DNA from: Psychrobacter sp. 5A.1
Lineage (GTDB): Bacteria > Pseudomonadota > Gammaproteobacteria > Pseudomonadales > Moraxellaceae
Length of the DNA: 64,000 nucleotides
Reading direction: 5' to 3'
NCBI RefSeq assembly: GCF_030407455.1
Contig: NZ_JASDDJ010000002.1
Coordinates: 1 to 64,000, forward strand
Part shown: in pieces, positions 31,503 to 40,442 of the stretch
How the letters are laid out: every line of letters begins with the position of its first letter
How positions within the stretch are numbered: the first letter of the stretch is position 1
Made by a program: the position numbers and the translations under genes
Notes under the pieces: model-generated
Told to the model about the DNA's origin: nothing
The model's database searches: none
What the model saw: only the letters and a program-made list of their open reading frames with translations

Positions 31503-32483
31503 ATGACTCAAGATATCCAAGTCCCAAATACGGACAGCCAAGCTACTGGCAACCATGGCAGCAACGACATTCGCCAACGTTTCTTTGTTGAAGACTCGCC
31601 TGTGCGCGGTGATGTGGTACGCCTATCACGCAGCTACGCGAGCACGATTGCACAAAAGCCCTACCCTGAAGCCATCAAACGCTTATTGGGTGAAATGCTG
31701 ACGGCAGCGAGTTTGCTAATCAGTACGGTAAAAATCAACGGTCGCCTGTCTATTCAGTTGCAGTCATCAGACAGTGACAGCTTATTAAACTGGGCGATGG
31801 CAGAATGCGATCAAGACGGTATCATTCGTGCACTTGCTAGCTGGAAAGGCGAGACGGATGAGCAAGTACAAGCGTGGGACAATATGACCCATGCCAAAGA
31901 AGCGTTTGCTGAACTTGGTGCGATGGGACAAGGCGTATTGTTTATCAATATTCAGCCTGATGGTGGTGAGCCATACCAAGGTATCGTTGAGCGTAGCCAC
32001 GACAATCTAGCAGACTGCTTAGCACATTACCAAAAGCAATCGGCACAGATTCCAACGTTAATTAACTTGGCATCTGATGGCCTGCAAGCCGGTGGTATCT
32101 TGGTACAAATGCTACCGCGTACGGCTGAAGAAACGTCTGAAGTTGAGCAAAACCAAGATGCGGGTATCGACGATGATTTATGGACGCGCTTGTCTGTATT
32201 GACACGTACGGTAAAAGCAGAAGAGCTAACGACACTGGATGCTAACGAAATACTCTATCGCTTGTATCATGAAGAAAATATCGTGGCACCTGAGCCTGCT
32301 CCTCTGTCATTTGGTTGCACTTGCTCGCGCGAGAAATGTGAGATGGCAATCGAGCAAATTGGCGAGGCCGAAGCCTTAGATATCGTCGAAGAGCAAGGCG
32401 GTACGTTTGAGATGGATTGCGGATTCTGCGGTGAGGTCTACAAATTCAATAAAAATGATGTCGCAGCGATATTTGCTGAGTAA
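31503..32483 (+). CDS. hslO: Redox-regulated molecular chaperone Hsp33
   Basis: 326 residues; holdase activated by oxidation when its zinc-binding cysteines form disulfides. The C-terminal switch has Cys272-x-Cys274 plus Cys279 (CTCSREKC) and Cys306-x-x-Cys309 (CGFC). The N-terminal part shows the usual FVEDSPVRGDVVRLSRSY and GQGVLFIN segments. About 30 residues longer than E. coli Hsp33 through an N-terminal polar extension and an acidic loop (EVEQNQDAGIDDD). A hairpin follows at 32519. Confidence 0.95.
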   Translation: MTQDIQVPNTDSQATGNHGSNDIRQRFFVEDSPVRGDVVRLSRSYASTIAQKPYPEAIKRLLGEMLTAASLLISTVKINGRLSIQLQSSDSDSLLNWAMAECDQDGIIRALASWKGETDEQVQAWDNMTHAKEAFAELGAMGQGVLFINIQPDGGEPYQGIVERSHDNLADCLAHYQKQSAQIPTLINLASDGLQAGGILVQMLPRTAEETSEVEQNQDAGIDDDLWTRLSVLTRTVKAEELTTLDANEILYRLYHEENIVAPEPAPLSFGCTCSREKCEMAIEQIGEAEALDIVEEQGGTFEMDCGFCGEVYKFNKNDVAAIFAE

Positions 32484-32518
32484 CTTTTCTTACTTACTAT
32501 AAATCAGTGTTTATAAAT

Positions 32519-32549
32519 AAACCCTCAAGCGTGATGCTTGGGGGTTTTT
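32519..32549 (+). terminator. Terminator after hslO
   Basis: ACCCTCAAGC pairs with GCTTGGGGGT around GTGAT, followed by TTTTGTTTTT. Confidence 0.88.
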
Positions 32550-32567
32550 GTTTTTATCTTTGAATCA

Positions 32568-34067
32568 CTACACCGCTATCTCTAAACTCCTAGGATAAGA
32601 ATATATCCGATCTTCACCCGTATAGTCACGCTGACCATTATCCAATAACCATGCAACCACTTGCTCCTGCACCCTTTTACTATGGATTAAGCTCATATGG
32701 CTCACACCATAAAACACCGCTTTGCGCCCATCTGGCACAAACAAAGCATGCTCCATGTCATCCTCACCGAGCGCAGAGGCGACCGATACGAGGCCATCAC
32801 CTAATAAGTCTGTCATCTTAGAGTCATAATGCGTCTCGACTAAAGTACTGGCAGCAAAGTACGTTTTGATACCGCTTGGCAAACCAGTAGGATGGCGAAA
32901 ATCTTGTGGCAGCACACTGCGACCTTCTAATGCTTTCCAATCCGCATCACGAATACTGCCATGACGCAGATCAATAATGCCAGCACTACGCATATCACCC
33001 AGCTTGGCAAGCGAGCTTGCAAACGGTAGTTTGGCAATGATTTCCTGCACATGATTGCCAATACGCTCGAGCACTGCCCCATGATGTGGCGAACCTAGCG
33101 TGATGAGATTACCGACTCGCTTCACCCAATCTAAGTGGTCTTGTTCACCATAAAAAAGCGCACTGCGAGAAACTAAGCCGCCCATACTATGACCGACCAA
33201 ATCGATCTGACTGATATTTGGGTTGTCATCGACCAACACTTGCAGCAATTGAGAGAATTTTCGACCACTACGTGAAATACGTCGCCCCGTATTATAATCT
33301 AAGTACAAAATAGTCGTATCTGGCTGGCTGAGTTGGATGGCTTCCCCTAAATTACTGTCTTCTTGGGCTTGCCAGCTTAGATGACTCATGCATAGACCAT
33401 GGCACAAAATAGCGACGCGACCTGACAATATTGTCTTTGGGGGACTGCCATCTTTAGTGTATAGCCTCATTGGAATGGCAAGTGGATTTCGGTCATTGAC
33501 CAAGTGATCGCCCATGACGCCATTTAATACATTGACCAGCTTTTTTAATGAGTCAGGCAATGGCTGCACTGACTTTTGCGTGGAAAAATGCTTATAAGTT
33601 CGGAGCACAGCGGCCAAATTATTACCCACCATCAGCATGATGCGGCGTATCGTGCCATAAATGCGACCAGTGATGCCGCGTGGCCAATTGCTTAGATGGT
33701 TTTTATTAAAACGCCCCAAAGGACGCAAAATCACTTCGCGGTGAATGGCTTCTACAATATCAGTCACCTCTACCACACCAACCGTTGCCAGCTGCGCAAG
33801 CCCTTCAAAAAAGTCCGGCAACGAAACCGATGTGGCGGTGGTTTCGTCGCCATCATCTGCTAGTAGCTTAACCAGCTCATCCATATCAATGGCTTCGAGT
33901 TGGTCTATCTGTTCGTACAAATCACTGTGTAGAGGCTCGCTACTGTCTGATACAAAATGTGCTGCAAGCTCCTGTCGGATATTGTCATCACTACTCGTAC
34001 CACCCTCGCGCACACGGTTGTTATGAAACAAATTTTTATTGTCTATAATATTGCTCATAGCGTTCAT
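32568..34067 (-). CDS. Alpha/beta-hydrolase, lipase/PGAP1-like
   Basis: 499 residues. The hydrolase core starts near residue 215 (VAILCHGLCMSHLSW, oxyanion region) and has the nucleophile elbow GHSMGG with Ser294. LGDGLVSVASALG gives a likely acid and GVSHMSLIHS a likely catalytic His. The first 200 residues are poorly conserved and acidic near the start; no signal peptide is visible, so it is probably cytoplasmic or membrane-peripheral. The substrate is unknown; esterase or lipase activity is the family inference. ATG codons at 34067 and 34058 are both possible. It is a single gene with a terminator-bearing gap upstream. Confidence 0.8.
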   Translation of the reverse strand: MNAMSNIIDNKNLFHNNRVREGGTSSDDNIRQELAAHFVSDSSEPLHSDLYEQIDQLEAIDMDELVKLLADDGDETTATSVSLPDFFEGLAQLATVGVVEVTDIVEAIHREVILRPLGRFNKNHLSNWPRGITGRIYGTIRRIMLMVGNNLAAVLRTYKHFSTQKSVQPLPDSLKKLVNVLNGVMGDHLVNDRNPLAIPMRLYTKDGSPPKTILSGRVAILCHGLCMSHLSWQAQEDSNLGEAIQLSQPDTTILYLDYNTGRRISRSGRKFSQLLQVLVDDNPNISQIDLVGHSMGGLVSRSALFYGEQDHLDWVKRVGNLITLGSPHHGAVLERIGNHVQEIIAKLPFASSLAKLGDMRSAGIIDLRHGSIRDADWKALEGRSVLPQDFRHPTGLPSGIKTYFAASTLVETHYDSKMTDLLGDGLVSVASALGEDDMEHALFVPDGRKAVFYGVSHMSLIHSKRVQEQVVAWLLDNGQRDYTGEDRIYSYPRSLEIAV

Positions 34068-34225
34068 CGTGTTGGCACATTCAGCGAAAAAATTAGTTTT
34101 CTATACTAGCCTTTAAATCGAGCAAATAGAAGAAAATCATTTGATTTTGGTGTGTGTTGATGACCAAAAGAGCGTGATAGGTGATGAACGGTATGTGTCC
34201 CATTATATCAACAGCCTCTAAAATA

Positions 34226-34257
34226 AAAAAATCTCAAGCCATGGCTTGAGATTTTTT
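34226..34257 (-). terminator. Terminator after the PhoX-type gene
   Basis: AAAAAATCTCAAGCC and GGCTTGAGATTTTTT form a 15-bp perfect stem around AT. It lies 48 bases beyond the PhoX stop. Confidence 0.92.
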
Positions 34258-34274
34258 ATGTGTACACGTTTTGG

Positions 34275-34286
34275 TTAGGGCGTGTC
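34275..34286. repeat. Isolated terminus of the AGGGCGTGTC element family
   Basis: TTAGGGCGTGTC matches the outer bases of the 175-bp family, but no opposite end is present. It lies 19 bases after the PhoX stop codon, the same kind of place as the complete copies. The match is short. Confidence 0.4.
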
Positions 34287-34304
34287 AGATTGATATGACA
34301 TTGT

Positions 34305-36527
34305 CTATGTCGTGCTACCTGTCGCATCAAATGACTCTGCCAATATCACATCACCATCTTCTTTGGTTATCATGACAGTTGCGGAGCGAGGGATACTACC
34401 ACCTTCGACCGCGCCCCATGTATTACCTGGATGCTGAATGTTGATAAATAGCGTCTTAAAATCTGGCGCCATGGTAATACCCGTGACTTCGCATCCTTCA
34501 GGGCCGACAAAGAAGCGTTTGATATTGTCGTTGTTTGCAGGCGTACCAACACGAGTTTGCTGCCCTGCTGACGTGGTAGCAAGCGATCCATCACTGACTT
34601 TTCCAGGTAAAGCCGCTAGCAACATACAGCTACTGGTATCGGTGTAAGCCCCATCATCCGTCTGAATCCATAAGACGCCACGTGGATCAAAATATAGGCC
34701 ATCGGGTGAAGAAAAGTCATTGTTGTCATTTAGCTGAGATAAGTTTTCTGCTGACAAGTCATTCGGTGCACCAAACAGGTAAATATCCCACTCAAAACTC
34801 ATTGCCGCGTGATCGCCACCTGCTTCAGCCCAACGAATAATATGACCATTGTCATTGCCGCGCGCTTTGCCCCTATTATCATAACTGCGCGGATTGGCAG
34901 CCGAAAGTGGCTGATCATCACGTACGCCGCGATATTTATTATTGGTCAAAGTTACATATACTTCACCCGTCATAGGACTGACCGAGACCCACTCTGGTCG
35001 ATCCATCTTGGTTGCACCGACCGCATCAGCAGCCGCACGGGGAAATACCAAGACCTCATCTTGGCCATTAAAAGGCAATACGCTATTAGAGGCAGTCAAT
35101 CCATTTTGACCATGAGTCAATGCTTTCCATTCCCCACTACCATCTTCATTGAATATGGCAACATATAGTGTGCCATCATTCAAATACTTATCACCCGCTT
35201 TCAGTCCGCCACCGATATCATTATTTGACCAATTGGCTTTGGAGACAAACTTATAGATATACTCGCCTCGGGCATCATCACCCATATAAAAGACCACTGG
35301 CTTGCCTTGCTCAACAGGCGCATAGGCACAGTTTTCATGAGCAAATCGACCCATCGCTGTGCGCTTCTGTGGCATGGTATTTTGGTCAAATGGGTCAATC
35401 TCTGTGATATAACCAAAGGTGTTAAAACCATTGCGATAATCGTCAGCGGCACTAGTACCAACGGCGGTCATATCCCAGCGGGAAAATTCGTCTGCAATCT
35501 TGGCATCTTTGGCTTCTGGTGTATGCCACAGATACTTCCAACCTGGGAAATCCTCCGTCGCACCGTAGCGGTCGCGAGCATAATTATCACTTGTGCTCAA
35601 TTGGCTGGCGTCTTGTCCGCGTGCAAATACACCTAAGAAATTCTCTTCTGTGGTCAGATACGTACCCCACGGTGACAGGCCTGCGCCGCAGTTGTTATTG
35701 ATGCCACGAGTCTGAAAACCTGTTGGATCAAATTTGGTTTTGACCAGATCTGAGCCTGCCACAGGGCCCGCCAATTGCGCGGTCGTGCTGCTGGTAATAC
35801 GGCGATTGTATTTTGAATCTGCCACCATCTCATAGCCCATACCATCTGCGCGGCGTTTCATCTCGACCACAGCGACCCCGTGGCAATTGACTTCTCGGCG
35901 CACATCGCTAGCGAGGCGACGATTTTGAAAGATTGGCGCGGCATTGTTATCTTTAATCACATGATAGCCAAACGGGCTAAGCTCGTTACTATTGACATAT
36001 TCATGATTCATCACCAGCAAGCCATTTTCTGACGCTTTGGCATCATATGCCCCGCCTTTTTTGCCAAAGAACCACATACCATCGTGGTTGTCACCCATGC
36101 GCCATTCAAACGACTCGGCTGATTGCTCACGATTGTCTTTCCAGTCATCGATACCAGAAATCAGCGGCGTTCCAAGAGGCAATATCATCTCTGCTTTATA
36201 ACCTGCTGCCACCGTCATCGTGTCGGCAGTTGAATGAGACACCGCTGTAAACTTCAACGTTTCGGGGCGTGTTAAATCACCCTGTGCAGGAATAGCGGCA
36301 TCGTTGCCATTATTTGTGACAGGACTGCTATCATCATCGTCATCACTACAGCCAACCAAAGGTAACGCCCCAAAAAACGCTGCCGCCGTCAATCCTGTGC
36401 CACCTTTTAGAATACTACGGCGGTTTAAACGACGACTGATAATGGTTTGAAAATCAATATTGTTGGTTGGGTTGGAATCCTCAACGACTTCGTGGGCAAG
36501 TTCTTTGTTGTTATTTAATAATGTCAT
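34305..36527 (-). CDS. phoX: PhoX-family alkaline phosphatase (DUF839), Tat-exported lipoprotein
   Basis: 740 residues. The twin-arginine signal (LNRRSILKGG) is followed by a hydrophobic stretch and lipobox PLVGC, then SDDDDDSS. The PhoX fold is marked by GDNHDGMWFFG, LVMNHEYVN, NNCGAGLSPWGTYLTTEEN, GRFAHENCAYAP and PDGLYFDPRGVLWIQTDD. PhoX enzymes are Ca/Fe-dependent phosphatases that free phosphate from many organic esters outside the cytoplasm. AAGGTGACTGATA precedes the ATG. It is a single gene; no Pho box was found by eye. With PhoD at 9391 the cell has two unrelated Tat phosphatases built the same way at the N-terminus. Confidence 0.92.
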   Translation of the reverse strand: MTLLNNNKELAHEVVEDSNPTNNIDFQTIISRRLNRRSILKGGTGLTAAAFFGALPLVGCSDDDDDSSPVTNNGNDAAIPAQGDLTRPETLKFTAVSHSTADTMTVAAGYKAEMILPLGTPLISGIDDWKDNREQSAESFEWRMGDNHDGMWFFGKKGGAYDAKASENGLLVMNHEYVNSNELSPFGYHVIKDNNAAPIFQNRRLASDVRREVNCHGVAVVEMKRRADGMGYEMVADSKYNRRITSSTTAQLAGPVAGSDLVKTKFDPTGFQTRGINNNCGAGLSPWGTYLTTEENFLGVFARGQDASQLSTSDNYARDRYGATEDFPGWKYLWHTPEAKDAKIADEFSRWDMTAVGTSAADDYRNGFNTFGYITEIDPFDQNTMPQKRTAMGRFAHENCAYAPVEQGKPVVFYMGDDARGEYIYKFVSKANWSNNDIGGGLKAGDKYLNDGTLYVAIFNEDGSGEWKALTHGQNGLTASNSVLPFNGQDEVLVFPRAAADAVGATKMDRPEWVSVSPMTGEVYVTLTNNKYRGVRDDQPLSAANPRSYDNRGKARGNDNGHIIRWAEAGGDHAAMSFEWDIYLFGAPNDLSAENLSQLNDNNDFSSPDGLYFDPRGVLWIQTDDGAYTDTSSCMLLAALPGKVSDGSLATTSAGQQTRVGTPANNDNIKRFFVGPEGCEVTGITMAPDFKTLFINIQHPGNTWGAVEGGSIPRSATVMITKEDGDVILAESFDATGSTT

Positions 36528-36685
36528 TATCAGTCACCTTGCTGTTAAGCTGGATTAGCATAAAAAAGTTGATGGCAGCCTTAGCATGACTACCATCAAA
36601 ATACGAATTCCGCTTAAGTCTACTGAAGCTTTATGACAGTATGTTGAAAGCCAGATGACAGTCTAATGACAGACTTCAAAAACCA

Positions 36686-36715
36686 AAAAATCCCAAGCGT
36701 TTACTTGGGATTTTT
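36686..36715 (-). terminator. Terminator after the FAA-hydrolase gene
   Basis: AAAAATCCCAAG and CTTGGGATTTTT pair around CGTTTA, 37 bases beyond the stop at 36752. Confidence 0.88.
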
Positions 36716-36751
36716 GATATTCATTTGATGTTTTAAATGGGTTTAACACGC

Positions 36752-37468
36752 TTATTGTACTTGTGATACCCACTCATGAGCACCCAGTTTTAGCTTAAGC
36801 TGATCGCCTGCTTTCAACACACCGACACCGCTTGGCGTGCCAGTCATAATCACATCGCCTGCTTGCAAGCTAAAAACATGGCTAATCTCTGCAAGTAGCT
36901 CGTAAACTGCAAACAACATCAAAGCACTATCACCATCTTGTTTCAGCTCATCATTGATGGTGAGTTGATAGTTTACTTGACTAAAATCCCCAAAAGCCTG
37001 TGGATCAAGCCAGTCCGCCAGCACACACGCCCCATCAAAACACTTGGCGCGTTCCCACGGATGGCCTTTTTCTTTGAGCTTACTTTGCAAATCGCGCAAG
37101 GTTAAATCCAGCCCTAATGTCACGCCACCAATCGCTTGCTTGGCTTGCTCAATCGTCGCCATAGACAAATCAGCGGATAGCTGAATACACAGCTCGGCCT
37201 CGTAGTGAGTGTCACCGAATAGGTCTAGGTTTGGACGAACCACATCACTACGGATAGAGACCACTGAAGACGCAGGCTTCATAAACAGTATCGGCGTTGT
37301 TGGCACGTCATTACCCAACTCTGCAGCATGTGCCGCATAGTTGCGACCCACACAAACGACCTTACCAATAGCAGCACGCAGGCTTTTATGATGATTGGTC
37401 ACGCTCTGCTCAGCACTAACACCAGCAGCGATGGCTGTCGCTAACGACTCATGTGGCGATTGGCTCAT
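36752..37468 (-). CDS. Fumarylacetoacetate-hydrolase-family protein
   Basis: 238 residues with the FAH fold: VGRNYAAHAAEL, FMKPASSVV, the metal-binding HYEAELCIQL (E-x-E) and a distant Asp in GLDLTLRDLQ, then GDVIMTGTPSGVG near the end. The family hydrolyses acylpyruvates or decarboxylates oxaloacetate (YcgM/FAHD1-type), and this short single-domain form fits that branch. AGGGAGAG precedes the ATG. It follows the polar amino-acid importer on the same strand with an 87-base gap and could be cotranscribed. Confidence 0.85.
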   Translation of the reverse strand: MSQSPHESLATAIAAGVSAEQSVTNHHKSLRAAIGKVVCVGRNYAAHAAELGNDVPTTPILFMKPASSVVSIRSDVVRPNLDLFGDTHYEAELCIQLSADLSMATIEQAKQAIGGVTLGLDLTLRDLQSKLKEKGHPWERAKCFDGACVLADWLDPQAFGDFSQVNYQLTINDELKQDGDSALMLFAVYELLAEISHVFSLQAGDVIMTGTPSGVGVLKAGDQLKLKLGAHEWVSQVQ

Positions 37469-37555
37469 ACTAGACTCTCCCTGTAAATAATGGCGCGTTT
37501 ATCAGCAGTCCATACTATATTGTCTACAATGACTTTGACGACTATTAACTATTAA

Positions 37556-38281
37556 CTACGAAATCGTGTTGGTCACTACATCTGGTGGTACATAACTGGC
37601 GTGGCGGTTCATGTGCTTTTCAAACATTCTAAAGCTAAACAAGATAACCCACGACAGCAATAGATAGACGATACCAGCTGCAAAGAATAGCTCCATCAAG
37701 GTATAAGTGCGCGCGCTAATCGTACGTGCAACGCCCGTGATATCCATCAATGCGATGGTCGAAGCTAACGCACTGCCCTTTAGCATAAAGATAACTTCGT
37801 TGCTATAAGCTGGAACCACAATACCAAATGCTCGCGGCAGAGTAACCCGTGTTAGCTTCTGCCATTTTGACATACCAAGCGCGTCAGCGGCCTCAAGCTC
37901 TCCGATGGGAATCGTCTGAATCGCACCGCGGATGATCTCCGCTAAATAAGCACTGGTATTAAGGGTAAAGGCGATGATGGCACACCAGTACGCTTGACTG
38001 AGTACTGGCTCCCATAAAAACGAATCACGTACGGCCTCAAACTGACCCAAACCGTAATAAATCAGAAATATCTGTACCAGCAGTGGCGTACCGCGAAAAA
38101 AGAAAATATACAGAAACGGTATTACTTGTACCATCCAATTCTTAGACAGCCGTAGCAGCGCTAAAATCAAACCAAGCAACAGTCCAATCACACATGAAAA
38201 CACGACCAGCTGTACGGTCAATACCGCACCGCCTAGTAAATCAGGGATATGGTCAAAGATGACCTGCCAATTCCAATCCAT
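37556..38281 (-). CDS. Polar amino-acid ABC transporter permease (HisM/ArtM-type)
   Basis: 241 residues. About five membrane segments, the FFRGTPLLVQIFLIYYGLG region and coupling loop EIIRGAIQTIPIGELEAADALGMSK identify it as a histidine/arginine-type (HAAT) permease. GAGGAGAG precedes the ATG. It is 12 bases downstream of its partner permease. Specificity (His, Arg, Lys, ornithine) is not decided by the sequence. Confidence 0.88.
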   Translation of the reverse strand: MDWNWQVIFDHIPDLLGGAVLTVQLVVFSCVIGLLLGLILALLRLSKNWMVQVIPFLYIFFFRGTPLLVQIFLIYYGLGQFEAVRDSFLWEPVLSQAYWCAIIAFTLNTSAYLAEIIRGAIQTIPIGELEAADALGMSKWQKLTRVTLPRAFGIVVPAYSNEVIFMLKGSALASTIALMDITGVARTISARTYTLMELFFAAGIVYLLLSWVILFSFRMFEKHMNRHASYVPPDVVTNTIS

Positions 38282-38293
38282 AGTATCTCTCCT

Positions 38294-39028
38294 CTATCCT
38301 ATGGTCGATTGACGGTGAGTTGACTGACGGCGCAGCTTTTTAGAATAGCGTGCCGCTGGATTGGCTCGCCATTCAAGCCACATCATAAAGCCAGTAATCA
38401 ACATGGTCAGACCCAAATAAATAATCGCTGCTGCCATATAAAAGGTAAACGGCTGCTGTGTGGATTGTGCTGCGCGCGAAGACTGATACATGATATCTTT
38501 GAGACCCACGACCGACACCAGTGCGGTATCTTTGAGCAATACCAAAAACAAATTACCCAGACCAGGTAAGGCAATCTGCCATACTTGCGGCAAGGTAATG
38601 CGATAAAAAGTCTGAAAAGGACGCAGACCAATTGCTTGTGCGGCTTCTCGCTGCCCTATTGGAATCTCTTGAATGGACATGCGAAAAATCTCAGTCGCAT
38701 ACGCACCAAAAGCAATAGACAGCGCCATGACCCCACCCCAAAAAGCGCTAATTTCAACATAGTTGTTATAGCCGAATTTTTTGAGGATGCTCATCAATAA
38801 TATAGAGCCGCCATAATAAATAAAGAGCACCAATAGCAGCTCAGGAATACCGCGCATCGTCGCAGTATAGACAGTCGCAAGTTTACGCAGCAACCAGACA
38901 TTGGACATCTTTGCGGTTGCGCCGAGCAAGCCAAAGGCCAGACCAATAATTAAACTGGTCACAGCAAGCTGTATGGTGACGGTAGCGCCGCTTAATAAAA
39001 GCGCGCCAAATCCTTGTAAGTCAAACAC
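38294..39028 (-). CDS. Polar amino-acid ABC transporter permease (HisQ/ArtQ-type)
   Basis: 244 residues starting from a GTG codon (GTG TTT GAC). It has membrane segments, TMRGIPELLLVLFIYYGG and the coupling loop EIFRMSIQEIPIGQREAAQAIGL. It pairs with the HisM-type permease to form the channel. A terminator-like hairpin (39371-39401) lies between the last binding-protein gene and this gene, so permease expression may need read-through or its own promoter. Confidence 0.88.
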   Translation of the reverse strand: MFDLQGFGALLLSGATVTIQLAVTSLIIGLAFGLLGATAKMSNVWLLRKLATVYTATMRGIPELLLVLFIYYGGSILLMSILKKFGYNNYVEISAFWGGVMALSIAFGAYATEIFRMSIQEIPIGQREAAQAIGLRPFQTFYRITLPQVWQIALPGLGNLFLVLLKDTALVSVVGLKDIMYQSSRAAQSTQQPFTFYMAAAIIYLGLTMLITGFMMWLEWRANPAARYSKKLRRQSTHRQSTIG

Positions 39029-39437
39029 GATTATCCACTCAGTCTCTTTATATTAGCAATTTGCAAAATATGAGTTAAAAGAATCAGCATCAATAGCTGA
39101 ACGCAGCTAAATACCGTATTTTATACCAAATCAATACAAATGATTGGTGTCGAAAAATGACGTCAGAAAAATACGATTATCGCTGCGATAATTGACACAG
39201 TAGAAATGAGTGCCGATTTTATCATATTCACTCGCTGTGATGTTAATCCTGACGTGTAAAAGCCCTGCTTAAATAGGTACTTGCCGTTAGATATCTCAAA
39301 TAAATCGACTATATTTAACCAAAATCGTAGGCTAATAACGATTTTAACGATGTAATCTCATCGCTCAATAAAAAGGACATCACCATGATGGCGATGTCCT
39401 TCTTGCTATCAATACAGTAATTTTTGACGGCTATCAG
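39029..39437. other. Gap between binding-protein gene 3 and the permeases
   Basis: It contains the hairpin at 39371-39401 and about 340 further bases without a gene. A promoter for the permease pair is expected here, but I could not pick one with confidence. Confidence 0.45.
39371..39401 (-). terminator. Terminator-like hairpin after the third binding-protein gene
   Basis: On the minus strand AAGGACATCGCCAT and ATGGTGATGTCCTT pair (one G-T wobble) with a single-base loop centre, followed by TTTATTG. It would uncouple high-level binding protein from low-level permease expression. Confidence 0.8.
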
Positions 39438-40370
39438 CTACTGACTAGCGGTTTCTAGCACTGGTTGGTCAGTTGTTTCTACACTGTCTGTGCTCGTCGC
39501 CGAGGCAGGTACAGAAAAATACTTTTGACTGATTTTGTCGTAAGTACCATTCGTCTTTAAATTGGCTAAAGATTGATTAATCCTTGCTTGTAGCGGATCG
39601 CTTGGGCGCACGGCTATGGCAAAATTATCATTAATATCGATCGAGTCACCTTTTAGCGCATACTTACTACCAGCAGGTGAGCTGAGCCATTCTATTGCAG
39701 GCAGCTTATCAGAGATCATCGCATCAACACGGTTTGAGCCGAGATCCAAAAATGCGTTGCTCAATGTATCATAGAGCTTCATATCAGCTTTTGGATACGT
39801 GTCTTCTAACCACTGTGACGAGATGGTAGAACGCTGTGCAGCTATCGATTGGGAATCGATATCGCTGCTGTTACTCGGATCAAAACTGCTGTCTGTTTTG
39901 GCCAAAAAAACCAAGGCATTGCTAAAGTATGGATCCGTAAAGCTGACCTGCTGCGAACGCTCTGGCGTGACTGACATCGCGGCCACAATCGCATCATACT
40001 TACCCGCTTTTAAGCCAGGAATGATGCCGTCCCAATCTTGTGCCATAATCTCACAAGTTACTTGCATATCAGCACAGAGTGCATTGGCAATATCTACATC
40101 AAAACCGCCAAGCGTGCCATCTGGATTGGTATAGTTAAAGGGTGCATACGCCCCTTCAGTAGCGATACGTAATACCTCACTTGGAGATGCCGCCGTGGCT
40201 TCGGTAGCCGATGGATTGGCATCAGCCGTGCCCTCTTGACTGTTGCTACAGCCAGCAACGCTAAAGAGCGTCGCCAGTGCGAGCAGTGGCATAGACAGGC
40301 GACTGGCCGCGATAGTGTTAACAACAAATTTGCCAGTCATGGCGCGAGTGGGAGCACAATGGTTGCTCAT
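39438..40370 (-). CDS. Polar amino-acid ABC transporter substrate-binding lipoprotein, paralogue 3
   Basis: 310 residues from the ATG at 40370, chosen because AAGG lies at proper distance from it but touches the ATG at 40376. Signal peptide with lipobox SVAGC. The family-3 binding protein core includes IATEGAYAPFNY, GGFDVDIANALC, QDWDGIIPGLKAGKYDAIV and SMSVTPER-like AMSVTPERSQQ. It is clearly a paralogue of the next two upstream genes and closest to paralogue 1. It has a Ser/Thr-rich tail (SATSTDSVETTDQ). Confidence 0.88.
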   Translation of the reverse strand: MSNHCAPTRAMTGKFVVNTIAASRLSMPLLALATLFSVAGCSNSQEGTADANPSATEATAASPSEVLRIATEGAYAPFNYTNPDGTLGGFDVDIANALCADMQVTCEIMAQDWDGIIPGLKAGKYDAIVAAMSVTPERSQQVSFTDPYFSNALVFLAKTDSSFDPSNSSDIDSQSIAAQRSTISSQWLEDTYPKADMKLYDTLSNAFLDLGSNRVDAMISDKLPAIEWLSSPAGSKYALKGDSIDINDNFAIAVRPSDPLQARINQSLANLKTNGTYDKISQKYFSVPASATSTDSVETTDQPVLETASQ

Positions 40371-40442
40371 GATCATCCTTGAATTTTATTTGAGTAAACA
40401 ATATATCTTCAATACACGACAGTCAATCCGCTAGACGTCGTA

